DNA from: Trichoplax sp. H2
Lineage: Eukaryota > Placozoa > Uniplacotomia > Trichoplacea
DNA: 36,179 bases
Assembly: GCA_003344405.1 (NCBI GenBank)
Contig: NOWV01000363.1
Span: 1-36,179 of the forward strand
Reading direction: 5' to 3'
Shown piece after piece: positions 17,819-30,494 of this stretch. Position 1 is the first letter of the stretch; each line of letters starts with the position of its first letter. The notes under the pieces were generated by a model that was not told the DNA's origin, did not search any database, and saw nothing but the letters and a program-made list of their open reading frames with translations. Position numbers and translations under genes: made by a program.

Positions 17819-20072
17819 ACTCCAATCAAAAACATCTATTTGGTATAAACTACCATTGCTATCTATTTTCGATGCAAGTAATAGGCCAAAATAGTAATCG
17901 TCAGACGAAAGTACACTGAAGAATTATTTCATCAAATCAATCTAAAATAGTCTACATGTAAATCCGTTAGATACGCTTTTCTCTTCTCAATCATAATCTA
18001 TGGAAATGTAAATACAATCATTTATATGCAAATAGAATACTGTACAATATAACTGATTACCTTAGCTATGACCTCTTTTCAAGATTTCCTGTAATGAATA
18101 ACCAAAGTCTCATACTATTACTACAAGTTTACAATCGAATAACCTAAAATCTGATTCAACGCGAGTAGCACAGCTCTCATAAGGCATATGATCCAACAAT
18201 AATAAAATCGAAAGTACCTTTAATGAATGCCAGTTTATATATGCATCCATCCCTCAAGGAATATTTCAGCTTTTTCCTTTGCACATAAAAGCTATCGAAA
18301 CAACTTAGAGAAATAGGATAATGGTACACAGCCTTGTAATTTGGGGAAAATCTATTCATGCTCATACAAGCCTACAATATTCCTATACATTAGAGTAGAT
18401 ATATTACTTCAGTATCTTGAAAGATTGATTTTCTATCCGTCTGGGTCAATACAGATATTACATTCAATCTCATACCTTTCACATTTAGTATCCATACTTT
18501 CACCTCAAACCTTAGCTAGGGTTTATGCAACGCAAAGTACAATATGCACAGTAACTGTCGAGGAGTTGAATTACTTACCTGTATTTGTTTTAAAAGCAAT
18601 TCAGCTGAGTTGGTATACACTTTAACTACTCATCAGATGTATAAAAGAACATTCTGCGTGATCTAGAATTAAACTGCGTATTGTTGATATACTACCAAAG
18701 TACATAACTTCTAACAATTAGGTAAAATGATTGTATTTGCTTCACCACAACAATTATAGAGGAGTTCAGTAGAGCTTGAATCTGATACCGAACTAACTTT
18801 ATTAATGATACTAAATTGCTATCTTTGGAAGAGGGAAACGTTATCAGTCAAGTTTTATATCGATATTTCACAATTAACATCGTGCAGAGTATCAATCGAG
18901 TGGTACTAATAATAGCATTAAAGTCAAAGATGAATATTGAGGAGAAATTTTATGATTTCTATGTAATTTATGCACTAAGGTTTTTACTCTTTTTATACAT
19001 ATAAAATGAAAGTAGGCGATAGAAAATTAAATATTAATGTACTCCTACATAACAGTATACTTATTCGGATAACCGCTATAGCATTTTGTAATGATATTTC
19101 TATTATGCAATAGCGGCATATAGTGGATTGTCATAATGTCAGCCATGGCTATTCCGAAAGATTGTAAACTTCACCCAAATAATTATCAGTAAGCAATAGC
19201 AAAAGAAGTAAATAGTTACAATAGTAAATAGCAGTTCGATATTAAAAATTAACACATGAATAATAAAGTTATATGATTAAATATATAATATAGTTAAAAC
19301 GCTTAACTTAAATTTTTTAACAGATTTTTTTGTTATTCGATAGGAATTTGTAATTTCTTCAGCTTTCGCATTAAACCAAAACCTTACCACCACTAAACAT
19401 TTTTCGTTGATTAAACTTTACATGGCATCAAACTTTAAAATATTCTAGGCGGATAGTATAATTTACTTTTGATAATCCTAATTACTTTCTAAAAATTATC
19501 ATATTTCAATTTTTAAGGGGCTATGCAGTTTGTTTTTCATACTAGTGTAAGCTAAAGAGAGCAATAATTGAAATGATAATATATTGTTTTACGCATAATC
19601 ACTGAGAATATTTTCTTGAATCGATGTCTATAAAATTAAATGTTACTTACTAATGAGATCAGTAGTGATAGCTTGACAGTTTTATTAGATAATTGCAACA
19701 GTATGTCAATTCGACAGTACCGTATAGTTCTATAAATCAAATAGTAGGTTACAGGGAAATTCTCATTTGTTAAATTTTTTGATCTTTTTAATCATAGATA
19801 AAAACTTGAAACAAGTTTATTAATTTAACTATTAATTAAATACTTACTTATTACTGGTTAATAATTAATTTGCACCATGTCCTAGTTACAACACAACTTC
19901 AAGCTTGTAAATGCTTATATTATCCTATATGATAGGTTTTACAGTTGCCTTAATTAGCAGCAGTAATTTATAAATGATAACAATTCAAATATATTATTAT
20001 TACACCACCAATTTATTGAACTCATGATAAATTGCCTAACGTGATAAACTTGAATTGTTAAATTAAATAAAA
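17819..20072. other. 3' flank of unit 4, no gene seen
   Basis: Follows the 3' flank of unit 1 (about 2427-3930) and of unit 3 closely. The open frame at 18341-18625 is interrupted in the matching sequence of unit 1, so it is not treated as a gene. Confidence 0.55.
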
Positions 20073-20250
20073 GTAAATAAGATTAAACCTCCATTAATGT
20101 CTAAAAGGAAAAAATAAGAGAATATTATAAAGTTAGCGAATACGTTTGCTAATGCTATAACTAGGAGTTGGAGATTTCCTATAGCATTATCCAAGCATAA
20201 TTTCAGCGAAAGGAGATGTTTAATAGCAGTAACTCATTTAAATATTTACG
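20073..20250. repeat. truncated fifth unit of the array
   Basis: Starts with the boundary block gtaaataagattaaac and continues with gagaatattataaagttagcga and a block near cgaaaggag, as at 11469-11620 and 15740-15880. Homology fades by about 20250. No peptide gene follows, so the array ends here in a fragment. Confidence 0.6.
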
Positions 20251-21029
20251 TGATACCAATTAATTGTATTGTCTAAACTAGCTAGGCTAGCGCAAGAAAT
20301 CTGGCAAAAGTATAGCAAGATAATTCGAACTACAAATAGTTCTACAGTCTACATGGTAATCAATTACTTCACACATCTGTTGGATAATTTTCAGTCAAAC
20401 TTTTTTGTAATTTTTCTTTACGCTCCATTGATTCGTTGTGGCCTAAACATAAAGTAACAGCAGGATGTAAGTTTCTTAACATAGTATAGCGTTATCTACA
20501 AATGCCATACATTTAAAATTTTCTGAGCAAATTTCAGTTTAGGCAATAGAACATTACATCTTGTTATCAGATAAATTTCAACCATAATAAGGCAGCAGCA
20601 TACATTATAATTACTATACAGCAACATAAAGTTATTCTGTCATTCCTAATAGTATATGATCGGGCTATTTCTTTTAGCTTCAATACATACAAAGTATAAT
20701 AAAATGGTTTTTACAAGTGATGATAGCAATATATATGAACGTACTAACCAATTTATTTGGGACTTTTTAAGTGAAGATAGTACAGTAGATAGAAATTATT
20801 CGCGAAATTTACAAATTTGCTAAGCAAATCGTATTCTTTTTATTTTTTAATTTATTGCATTATTGTCTTATATCAAAATTAATCACATCAATCTACCTTT
20901 CTCCGAGTAAGATTTTGAGCTTCTACGGCCATCCTTGGAATTGATACCATTATTTATATTTTCAAAAAAGAATAAGCCAATAAGGTAAAGTAGTAGTAAA
21001 TAGTAATAAAATATTCCTAGCCATCGCTT
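20251..21029. other. intergenic, nothing recognised
   Basis: AT-rich sequence without supportable exons, repeats or RNA genes. The open frame at 20269-20457 begins at a non-ATG codon and shows no signal peptide, motif or splice support. Confidence 0.4.
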
Positions 21030-21861
21030 TTAAACTGAGATTAGACTATTACAAGCGAGCATTACTCTTCTACAATATACGCAGATATACAACAACTCTA
21101 GTAATTCCTTGCAGAAATAACGAAAAAGATCTATAAAATTGTTGTCATACCTTTTGCTTGCATTTAAATTGTGGAATAACTTTGTGAAAGACCGTTACTG
21201 TAGATAGAGGATCACAAACTTTACGAAGCTGATTTCGAACTGTTCGAATTTGAAATCGCTTGGCCATCAGCGGAAAAAATTTCGAACGCACTTCATTTAG
21301 TTTATCTAATAACAGAAATTCTCTAGAAAGTAAAGAAAGCCAATCCAATGTTAATCCAAATTCTAATCTTACTTTTTAGAATGTTCATTCATCGCTTAAA
21401 TATAAAATATTAAAGACATTTAGCCATGATATCTTGTCTCTAAATTATAGTCAATAAAGATAAGTAGCATTTTATTATACTTATAGGATTGAATATGAAG
21501 AATATATGTATTTTGATCATTATTCCTTAACTCAATCGGAACTTGAGATGTTCAAAACCATTTACTAATACTTGTGCATATTTGTGAATCATCAGAAAAT
21601 TTATGATATGAGATTTCTTTTGTGATTGTATAAATGTACTTATTATTTTATACTAAGTATGAAAAAATTGCTATTTATGTATTGTGTTTTTGTTAAGTAA
21701 TATCAAAACTATTCATTTCTATTGCTGTGTGAACTGAGTAGGCTACGCGACTATGGTAAGAACAAATATAAAAATCTATTCTTTACTCACTCCTTTCCAT
21801 CAGCAGTCTTAACTTCATAAGGTAAATAATTCTGCTCCTTATATTCTTTCAATTTTGCTTC
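21030..21861 (-). CDS. partial multi-exon gene of unknown product
   Basis: Exons on the minus strand: 21791-21861, 21151-21367 and, less surely, 21030-21107. The first has acceptor ttgtcag and strong donor gtgagt and encodes EAKLKEYKEQNYLPYEVKTA plus DGK. The second joins in phase 2 through acceptor aagtaag and encodes 72 residues from LEFGLTLDWLSLLSREF to FHKVIPQFKCKQK, ending at donor gtatga. The third, after a 43-base intron, adds ELLELLYICVYCRRVM and a stop. The predicted protein is charged and largely helical with no motif I recognise. The 5' end is missing: further exons may lie in or beyond the scaffold gap. Alternatively these are the 3' exons of the BAR-like gene at 24080-27176, whose last exon could splice at Tyr-gtataa in the same phase 0. 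Confidence 0.45.
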
Positions 21862-22029
21862 CTGACAATTTTAGTAAAAGTTAAAGGAAATCCACAGAAC
21901 GCGAGAATATTAAAACTTACAATATTAATTATTCAAGCTAGACTTATATTTAGTAGCATAGCATTACTCTATATGGATTAATGTATGAAAAAACTAAGCT
22001 AACCATTTCCACATAATCTATATCGCACT
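21862..22029. other. non-coding DNA before the duplicated segment
   Basis: A minus-strand gtaagt lies near 21940, 59 bases before the 21861 acceptor, but the bases before it contain stops in all frames, so no coding exon is called. Confidence 0.3.
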
Positions 22030-22499
22030 TGTTATATCTTTCTTCGTATTGTTGTTGCCTAAATAGATATTAATTTAATGCGATTAAAACAATAATCAAT
22101 TTTTTGCATTTATTCTCAACATGATTATAATAGAATAATATAACCATGAAATTTTTTATCATCATCCAAACAGATCTCGTTTAAAATAATAATAACGCTC
22201 TGGAATTCAAACTTATCATGCAAAATATTACAGTATTCAATAGATTTTTGTCAAGTTTACAGTACAAACACAATGCTGAAATATACCAAGCATGTGATAT
22301 AAATTTGGTACAAGCTTTTCCATAAAATGTACATGTAAATGCAGCATATCTTACTGACATAAAGAGCATTTCTTATACTCATAAGCAAGATTGCTTTATA
22401 ATCTAATATGTATGATTTAAATTACGGTTACTTTTACTAGTATGAAGTTAGTGAAACAGATAATTTAAGTAACTAACAGAGCCCAGTTTACACTGATTA
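22030..22499. repeat. left copy of the segment flanking the assembly gap
   Basis: 470 bases from tgttatatctttcttcg to cactgatta, repeated almost exactly at 22520-23098. A few single-base differences (for example aaatagat against aaacagat) and one indel of about 112 bases separate them. No gene inside. Confidence 0.85.
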
Positions 22500-22519
22500 N
22501 NNNNNNNNNNNNNNNNNNN
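22500..22519. other. assembly gap (20 N)
   Basis: Twenty unknown bases, abutted on both sides by the ends of the duplicated segment. Confidence 0.99.
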
Positions 22520-23098
22520 TGTTATATCTTTCTTCGTATTGTTGTTGCCTAAACAGATATTAATTTAATGCGATTAAAACAATAATCAATTTTTTGCATT
22601 TATTCTCAACATGATTATAATAGAATAATACAACCATGAAATTTTTTATCATCATCCAAACAGATCTCGTTTAAAATAATACCGCTCTGGAATTCAAACT
22701 TATCATGCAAAATATTACAGTATTCAATAGATTTTTGTCAAGTTTACAGTACAAACACAATGCTGAAATATACCAAGCATGCGATATAAATTTGGTACAA
22801 GCTTTTCCATAATAGAAAATATTTCCAAAAATTTATCGCAAATTTACGAAGCTTACGATATGCTAGTAATATGACACCAATCAATATAGATTACAGTATA
22901 ATTAGTAAAGATTCCACGAGCGAAAATGTACATGTAAATGCAGCATATCTTACTGACATAAAGAGCATTTCTTATACTCATAAGCAAGATTGCTTTATAA
23001 TCTAATATGTATGATTTAAATTACGGTTACTTTTACTAGTATGAAGTTAGTGAAACAGATAATTTAAGTAACTAACAGAGCCCAGTTTACACTGATTA
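22520..23098. repeat. right copy of the segment flanking the gap
   Basis: Same start and end as the left copy, plus about 112 extra bases (about 22811-22924, between ttccata and aaatgtacatg) that the left copy lacks. The right copy starts directly after the Ns and the left copy ends directly before them, which is the signature of two haplotype contigs placed side by side. Confidence 0.85.
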
Positions 23099-24079
23099 CG
23101 GACTATGAAAGCTATGTGGTTATATGTATGAAATGTCAAAGTACAATATGTTTAACTAATAAACTTTATATTAAGGTCTACCGTCAACACTACTCTTATT
23201 ATGTTCTGTTCACCATCGAACAATCTGCACTGTTTATAACTTTAATATACAAAACGTTCATGCAAAAGCGAGAAAACATTGGAGACCTACCACCCATGAA
23301 CGACCTGGAAATTAATATCTCTAAGCACTACGTTATTCAAATGGGGATGTTCGACCAATATCGCATCCATCGAAGTCTTCCATTCTTTTTTTAAGCTGTT
23401 ACTGACAGATCTATTAACAGATAAGAGAAATAATATCATAATTCAAAACAGCAAATCAGCTCAGTTTTTTTCAATTTAATCTTATTAAGTTCTACTAGAT
23501 AGGAAAATTGAGAGCAACAATAAATGCGATGATAGTAAGAAACTGAAACCAGTACCTTTAATCTTTCGCATAATATATAGAAAGTTAATTACAGTAGACA
23601 GCTCTAAATTTTCGTGAGTATATTTCAATCAGCCCGAATTTAATGAATATGTATGTTAGTAGAAATCTAAAATCTTATCCTATACCCTAAATCAGGATTT
23701 AAATTGATTTTGATCCTCTATCTGCTAAATTTCTATTGTATCTTTAACATCACATTTAAGAAACTTGCATTAACATATATCTCCTGCTAGATTATAAAAT
23801 TTTCAAATCTAGAATTCACGTTACACTTGAAGGTGCGTAGCGTAGCGTAAGGAAAAAGTACACAACTAATTATATTGCTTAAGCAATCAAATCAACCATA
23901 TTGAATGCTTATTATAAGCAATAGCCGCATTTTATGCTTTAGCTATAACAAATATAAAGTTTCTAAATAAATTAATTTGCACTAATAGTTTCTAGCTACG
24001 GGGATCACTTTCTTACGAAAAAACAGTTTAAAATACCATTTCGACACAGCTAATTTAGCTACAGTTATGACGTTAGCTG
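23099..24079. other. intergenic or intron, nothing certain
   Basis: An open frame at 23116-23394 on the plus strand has no supporting motif or splice context and is not called. The rest is AT-rich DNA. If the BAR gene continues to 21861, this is part of its intron. Confidence 0.35.
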
Positions 24080-27000
24080 TTATACGTACGTAAATTGATC
24101 AGTAAATGCTTTATATTCATCTTGAACCAAGCTACTAGCCTTTTCAAGACTTTCCATATAACCTTTGTTATGCTCCATGCTAAGAATAGAATCACTAGCG
24201 TAAATGTGGACCATCAATTGGCGGAATAATTCCTTTCTAAAAAATTAAATATTTCTTAGCATCATAATCTAAAAGAACTTTCCTACCATTAAGTAATCCA
24301 AATGCAAGAAGCGATCTAATTACATAGTGTGCATGATCAACGTAGGCAATTAACTTTGTATAGTCCATACCTACGATGTAAAATTCGCTCTAAATCATCT
24401 TCCAATTCTTTTAATAAACTTGGAATAACATCCTCTAAATAAGATTGACAGTGGAATTTAACCTTTTGATATTCTACGTAGCACTCATTGTTAATCAATG
24501 CATAACGTAGAAATATCTTTTGATGTTTTTCAACTCTTGCATTATATTTTTTTTCCTTGGAATATCCTATTTCTGCATGTTGCTCGAATTCGCTTAAATC
24601 TTTCTGATATTCTTTTGCTAGCCTATCATATTCTTTCAGTTTTTCTCTTAAATTTTTTAACGGATTCTTAAAGCCACAATCAATTCTATCCATTTCTTCA
24701 GCATAAAAACTTCTCTGTACCACATTGATTTGATCAAGCCGATCAATAGCATTTAAAATTTCAGTATCCCGAATATTTTCCGCCTGAATGATATTATATT
24801 CGGACTTTTCTCGCGATACAAGAAGATGATTAAGCCAATTCTATTGAAGAAAATAAAATATTTTAGATATTAATCAAGCACATTCAAATATTGCTTGTTT
24901 CTGTGGTTGAAATTAGAGCAAATAAACCTTTTAATTCGTATACCATTGAATCTGCTTCATACTGATTTTAACCAAATTAAACCCAGCGCAGTAGCATCGC
25001 AACTGGCAAATGTTATGTTGTCTTAATTGCTGTACTCCTATTTACTATCCTATCATAAAATCACTCGACAAAAATCGATCGTGATCTATTAGGGCCTTTT
25101 TATAGTATACAAGAACAGTGTATCGAGTGTAGCGGTATACATTATAGCAGTATTATCTTGCTGATAGGTATAAAATTGGCGTTGCAAATGTATGCAATCT
25201 TCTGAAACTACACCAGTTACGTTATGCTAAGGGTATAATAATACAACTCTTAAGCGAAGTATGATAGTTTATGAGTGCCAAAACTTTTATTATCCACGCT
25301 TATACTGCTCAAGTACACCATGTAGAAAAGTTTTCACCCGTCAGTAATCATACGTCAACAAATAAAACTAAATAGAACTCAGAAAGCTTGCAAAATTTAT
25401 CAAAATAAACGGCACATCATCGACGTAAAAAGAGCTTTGGAAGACCTATTAAGTATAAATAACTCCGATTTCCATTCCAGTTAGTAATAATGTTTATCGA
25501 AGGCAATAACCGCCCTATTCGGAAATTTTAAATCATGATATGCTACCTTGTAGGTTCCGTATTAGAAGAATGCCACATTCTGTGATGAAATATCGTCTAA
25601 ATTATTTACTAACTTGAAAGTTTTACTAAACTAGTCAATTCTTCCACCACTTTTAGGAGTACCAATAATTCTTTTCGATTAAAATAAAGTATCTTAAAGT
25701 GTCATGTTAACCTTGCAAACAAGCTTTCAAGAATGATCAATATTAACTCCGATACTTCTGACAACATATCATCAATGTACGAATATTAGATATGCGATAC
25801 TTCAATCTCTGAATACTTAAAATTTTTCCTTTAGCACTACGTATGTATATTCCTACTAATGCTATACCGAGCTTAACTGAGCAATCATGTGCACCGTTAT
25901 AATATAGCCATTTAGATGGTTGTAAAATGCCTCATGATATTTACTAGCACCATCAATGTAGCAGATACTAAGTCAAACTTTTGCTCTGGTTTGCCATCTT
26001 ATCTTTTTACAGTAGGCGGCAAGTTATAGATTTAACCTATAACTTTTAAAATAGTTTAAAACCCTTCCGTAGCAATTTTAAGCACCGATTAATGGACTTA
26101 TTCTTGACGATTTCGAGAAGAAAAAGAGTAGCGGATTGTCTTAACATATCAACTCGGAGAAGATTCCATAGCCACTATGTACAGTAGTAGACTATGCACG
26201 ATTGAAAGGGATAATGCATAATATATCATAACTGATCGTTCGAATCCTACTCTAAAATAGAGTAAAGTAGAGCAAATAGAGTCCCGAAGTTTATGCTAAT
26301 ACTAAAATAATTTTGAACATCATTACTCCACTGATGGGTAGAGTAATATCGATATACTAATATAGTCATAACTTTCAACATCATGACTCCACTGATAAGT
26401 AGAATAACGCCGATAACTTGTCAGCAATTCTATCCTATTTCTAGTAGGTTAGGAGCTGCCGTAATAAAGTTAAGTCTTTTACATTTAAATCAATTTTAAA
26501 GCAAGGAAAATGTCTCTAAAAAATCCTTTTCCATTTCAATGCGTTTCAACAAAATGAACGAGTCAATATTAGACATGTAGGAGACATAACAGAGAAGGTA
26601 TTCATTAGGAGAACGCGATAATGAAATTAGAGGAAACGGAATGACTTGTGAATACTACTCTCAACTATAAAGCAATTCGACGTAAGGAAGCTAAAGTTAG
26701 ACATTTTTTCCACTTAGATCTCTAACCAGATGTTAAGGAGTTATGGGATACTATGAATGAAAGCAACGGAAGAAAGAGGAAAACAAAATGGCGTTCAACA
26801 TATCTCAATATCAGACATAATCAGCCAAACCATTGCTATGGCCAATAAAAAATAGGATTGAAAATTAAATTTATAGCGGAATTAAGTAAATTAGAACTAA
26901 TTCAAACCCATTTAATTACTCCGTTTATGACAGTCTTATAGAAAAATAATGATCCATGTTTACCTCAGAAAACTTGGTACGAACTTTAGTTTTAACTCTT

Positions 27001-27176
27001 TTCTCTTCGCTTTCAAGAAATTCTGCGTAGAACTTCATTAGTTTCTTTTCATTCTCAATCTTGATCTTTGCTTTTTCCAGGTAGAATTCTCTCATACTTT
27101 TATCTCGTGAAATATCTTGTTTAAAAAGTGCCCAGACTATCTGGTTCAAAGAGAGCGTGGTGGATTGTGTAGCCAT
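24080..27176 (-). CDS. BAR-domain-like coiled-coil protein
   Basis: Three exons on the minus strand: 26964-27176, 24371-24840 and 24080-24236, joined in phases 0 and 2, 279 residues. The start is the ATG at 27176 (MATQSTTLSLNQIVWALF), with a good context (atcATGGCT). Exon 1 ends Ser-Glu at gtaaac; exon 2 opens after ttcttcaatag; the 134-base second intron is ctgtag-side gtatgg to ttttttag; the last exon ends FTDQFTYV-stop. The protein is almost wholly charged amphipathic helix. Residues of about 130-245 hold NPLKNLREKLKEYDRLAKEYQ and SYLEDVIPSLLKELEDDLER, which fit the helix 2 and 3 pattern of BAR dimers: a PL-x-x-x-x turn followed by Lys-rich helices. BAR proteins bend membranes in endocytosis or ciliary traffic; FAM92-type proteins have similar size. 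Subfamily not determined. The 2.1 kb first intron could hide an exon, though the frame joins without one. A possible donor at Tyr-gtataa near the stop would allow a longer C-terminus. Confidence 0.65.
26305..26420. repeat. two-unit tandem repeat of about 64 bp in the BAR intron
   Basis: ttgaacatcattactccactgat (26313) is followed by a second version, ttcaacatcatgactccactgat (26377), with related flanks. The rest of the intron, 24841-26963, shows nothing else that I can name. Confidence 0.6.
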
Positions 27177-27735
27177 GATAATACTCGCTACCAACTATAT
27201 TTACAACGTCAAGAAATGCAACAGCACAAAAGCACAAAATTGATTTCTATTTGTAATAATACTAAATAGAATGAAGAAAAGCAATAGATTTTAATTTAAT
27301 AATTTGAAAAAATGATTGATCAATTTTGTTAATTCTCTGCCGTTATATTTAGGACGAGTGATGACTAGCTCAAGCTAACGGCAAAAATAATCACCACGAT
27401 AGAAAGGATGAAAGAAATTAACTTTTTAAACTCATTAATCCGCCCTACGGGTAAATGGGTCAAGCCCAGTTTAAAGAAGGATTGAATACAATAGCTATTC
27501 CCAAATCACATCATCAATAACAGTAACATGAGACGAAATGATCTGTTTAGGCAGTCCAGAGTGCAGCATATGACTGATGACGGTAAATAAAACTTCCATA
27601 TGAAGAAATATGCCAATGTCAAGCAATCTACTAAAGTACAATAGCTATTGCAGTACTGTTATTCACTTAATCTAGCCATAGAATATTGCCTTAATATTAT
27701 ATTGACTTGATTCTTTTCATGGCCGACTATTGATT
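27177..27735. other. region upstream of the BAR-like gene
   Basis: Promoter-side DNA of the minus-strand gene. No TATA box at a convincing place, no exon and no repeat seen. Confidence 0.35.
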
Positions 27736-27891
27736 TTAAACAGCATGATATAGAACTATTAGCTACCCTCCATATACAGAGATGCTAATCACCCATCACC
27801 ATTACGGACTTGTTTAAACAGCATGATATAGAACTGTTAGCTACCCTCTATATACAGAGATGCTAATCATCCATCATCATTACGGACTTAT
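27736..27891. repeat. two-unit tandem repeat, 78 bp
   Basis: Units starting at 27736 and 27814 (ttaaacagcatgatatagaa) differ at only a few positions up to cattacggactt. A recent duplication. Confidence 0.85.
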
Positions 27892-27984
27892 TGCGGTAGT
27901 AAGCTTGTGATCATTAAAATATCACGTAATGAAAATTGTCAATAGAACAGCATGGTGCAATCTAAATTAGTCTTGGCTAGAATC

Positions 27985-29642
27985 ACGTGATGGAAATTAA
28001 TATTTCCAAGTTCCGTCCTACATGATTTACTTTTTCCATATCCAGCTCATATAGATGTCGTCTAGCAATATGCTGCCGATGCAAAATGGGCTACAGATTT
28101 TCAGTATCAATCTTGCTTTACAAATTAGACGACGGTCATCTAAGAAGGATAGCTGAGTGGGAACGATGATTGAGAAAAAATAAATTTCATCCACATGTGG
28201 ATATTAATGAATTGTAAAGCAAGCTTTCATCAGCCTAAAAACTGAGTTAGCAGACAGAGGTACCATATATATTGCATCGTCCAATTACTCTAACCTAAGT
28301 GTTATTTTATTTCCTGCTGATATCTTCATGCTAGAAAGATATGAGTTATACTACAATGTCTTTCATACAGTATGATGGAAACTAATATTTTCAAAATTTC
28401 ATCCTGCGTGAATTACTTTCTCGATATCCAACTCGTCTTGATGTCGTAGCAGTGTGCTACCGAAGTAAAAGGGATTCTAAATTTTGAATATCAATTTTGC
28501 TTTAGAAATTATGGCCGGCCATCTAAGAATAGCTCAGTCGAAAGGATAGTTAAGAAAAAATTCACCCACATGATTTGGATATTGATGAATTGTAAAATAA
28601 ATTTTCATCAACTTGACAACGACAGAGTTAGCAGATCTTATACATTTACCCTTAAACTAATGGCGCTAACCTAACTGCTATTTGTTCTTTTTCCTGCTGA
28701 CATCTGTAAGCTGGAAACATATGAGTCATACAGTATATTGTCTTTCATACAGTAGTATCTACCTTCTAGACAAATTATCAACTAAAAATAGAAATCAACG
28801 CCATTATCTATATGATTAGAATCCTTGACGTAATTTGAAAGATTTAGCAACCAATATTTTCAAAGTTTCATCCTACATGAATTGTTTTCTCGATGTCAAA
28901 CTGTTGCTACATTGCCATTAAAGCAAAAGGAGTTTCAAATTTTTAATATTTGAAAAATTCCATTCTGAATGATTTACTTTCTCGATATTTAAGTCATATT
29001 GATGTCGTAGCAATACACTACCGAAGTAAAATGATTTCTAAATTTTCGGCATTAATCTTAGTTTAGAAATTAGAGACTGGCCATCCAAGGATAGCTTAGT
29101 CGTCGCGACGGTTTAGAAAAAATTTCATTCGCATATAGTGGATGTTGATGAATTGTAAAGCAAGCTTTCATCGGTCTAAAGACAGAATTAGCAGATATTG
29201 TATATTCATCGTCAAATTACTCTAAAACCTAAGTGCTGTTTTGTGCTATTTCCTCCCAATATCTACAAGCTAGAAAGATACGAGTCATACAGTATGATGG
29301 AAATACGTATGAAATATTTTCTCGATATGCAACTTATGTTAATGTCGTAGCAATATGCTACCGAAACTAAAGCGGCTTAAAATTTCAGTATCGACCTTGC
29401 TTTAGAATTAGAGACCGAGCATCTCAGAAGGATAGTTTAGTCGTCGCAATAGTTGAAGAAAAAATTTTATCCGCATGATAAGAGTGTTGATGAATCGTAA
29501 AACATGCTTTCATCAACCTAAAGACTTAGTAACAGATATTGTATATTCATCTCCAAATTACATAAACGTAAGCGCTGTCTATTATACGCAGATTTCCTGC
29601 TGGCATCTAGTAGCTGGGAAGATACGTGTATGAGTCAGTGGA
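27985..29642. repeat. long degenerate tandem repeat (about 340-470 bp units)
   Basis: Four full units and one shortened unit. The anchor gatgtcgt-agcaatatgctaccgaagtaaa occurs at about 28054, 28440, 29001 and 29340, with a damaged version near 28912. Each unit also carries tttcatc-tacatgaattac-ttctcgatatc, gaattgtaaagcaagctttcatca and a tail with ttcctgctgatatct. Units have diverged, so no gene is read; the function is unknown (satellite-like). Confidence 0.75.
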
Positions 29643-29918
29643 ATCCTTTATAGTTGAATGTCTATCCTCAAATCCGAAACTGGCTTAGTATAAGCATAAT
29701 CTAATCCAAGACTTGAACTAACTGTCTTGGTAGAATTGATAAATAAACTGAAATTGTTGATGATATCCAGCCAAACTAATGGAATTCTTTATGGTCGAAT
29801 GTCTGTCCTTAAATCCGAAACTGGCTTAGTATAAGCATAATCTAATCCCAGACTTTAACTAACTGTCTTGGTAGAATTGATTAATAAACTGAAAGTGTTG
29901 ATGATATGCTGCCAGTCG
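29636..29918. repeat. two-unit tandem repeat, 141 bp
   Basis: Units start at 29640 and 29781 and share gaaactggcttagtataagc and ctaactgtcttggtagaatt. Few differences, so a recent duplication at the end of the longer array. Confidence 0.85.
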
Positions 29919-30494
29919 AGAGGCGAAACGTATCACCATCGATAACCGCAATTCCTATTTATAGCAATTAAACGTTAATGATTTTATCATGGTAGCTATG
30001 AGTCATGACTTCCATTAATAAATTAGATACTCTATCATGCAATTAACTCCACCTACATCGCTAACATTAGTGTACCTATCTTTCCTCTGGATTGGATTCT
30101 AGTCTATTAAAATAAAGTCATGAAGTGTTTAAACCACATAGGCCACAGATAGGGTGATTCACTGATTTCTGCATTATCAATTATATTTCAATTTTGTACT
30201 AGAGCAGATTATCTACAATTATATACGCTAGTCAATTTGCTAACTTAACATCGAACTGATAATATACTCAGTTTTTAGTAAAACAATGTACGAGGGAAGA
30301 CAAGCAAGTTACCGTGGACTTTTTCATTGCCAAGAACTGAATTTCAGATGAAATATGGATAACATAAGAGATCTACAGCGATATTTTACAATTAGCAAAG
30401 GTAGAAAAGGATCGTAGCCATTTAGAGATGTAACCAACTCTATTGGAGTAATGAGTTCGCTCTTGGCTGATTTAGAATATCACATACTATAGCT
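29919..30494. other. intergenic, nothing recognised
   Basis: No exon, repeat or RNA gene seen between two repeat arrays. Confidence 0.4.

Noticed and set aside
18341-18625. 94-codon open frame in the 3' flank of unit 4
   Set aside because: The matching part of unit 1 (about 3031-3300) contains stops in this frame; no domain recognised.
23116-23394. 92-codon plus-strand open frame after the gap
   Set aside because: No ATG in a good position, no motif, splice context or homologous copy. Possible but unsupported.
26226-26242. T-arm-like sequence gatcgttcgaatcctac, a possible tRNA
   Set aside because: The preceding 60 bases cannot be folded into matching acceptor, D and anticodon arms.
27985-29642. 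CRISPR-like array or coding repeat
   Set aside because: Units are long, degenerate and contiguous, without short identical repeats and unique spacers, and the DNA is eukaryotic.
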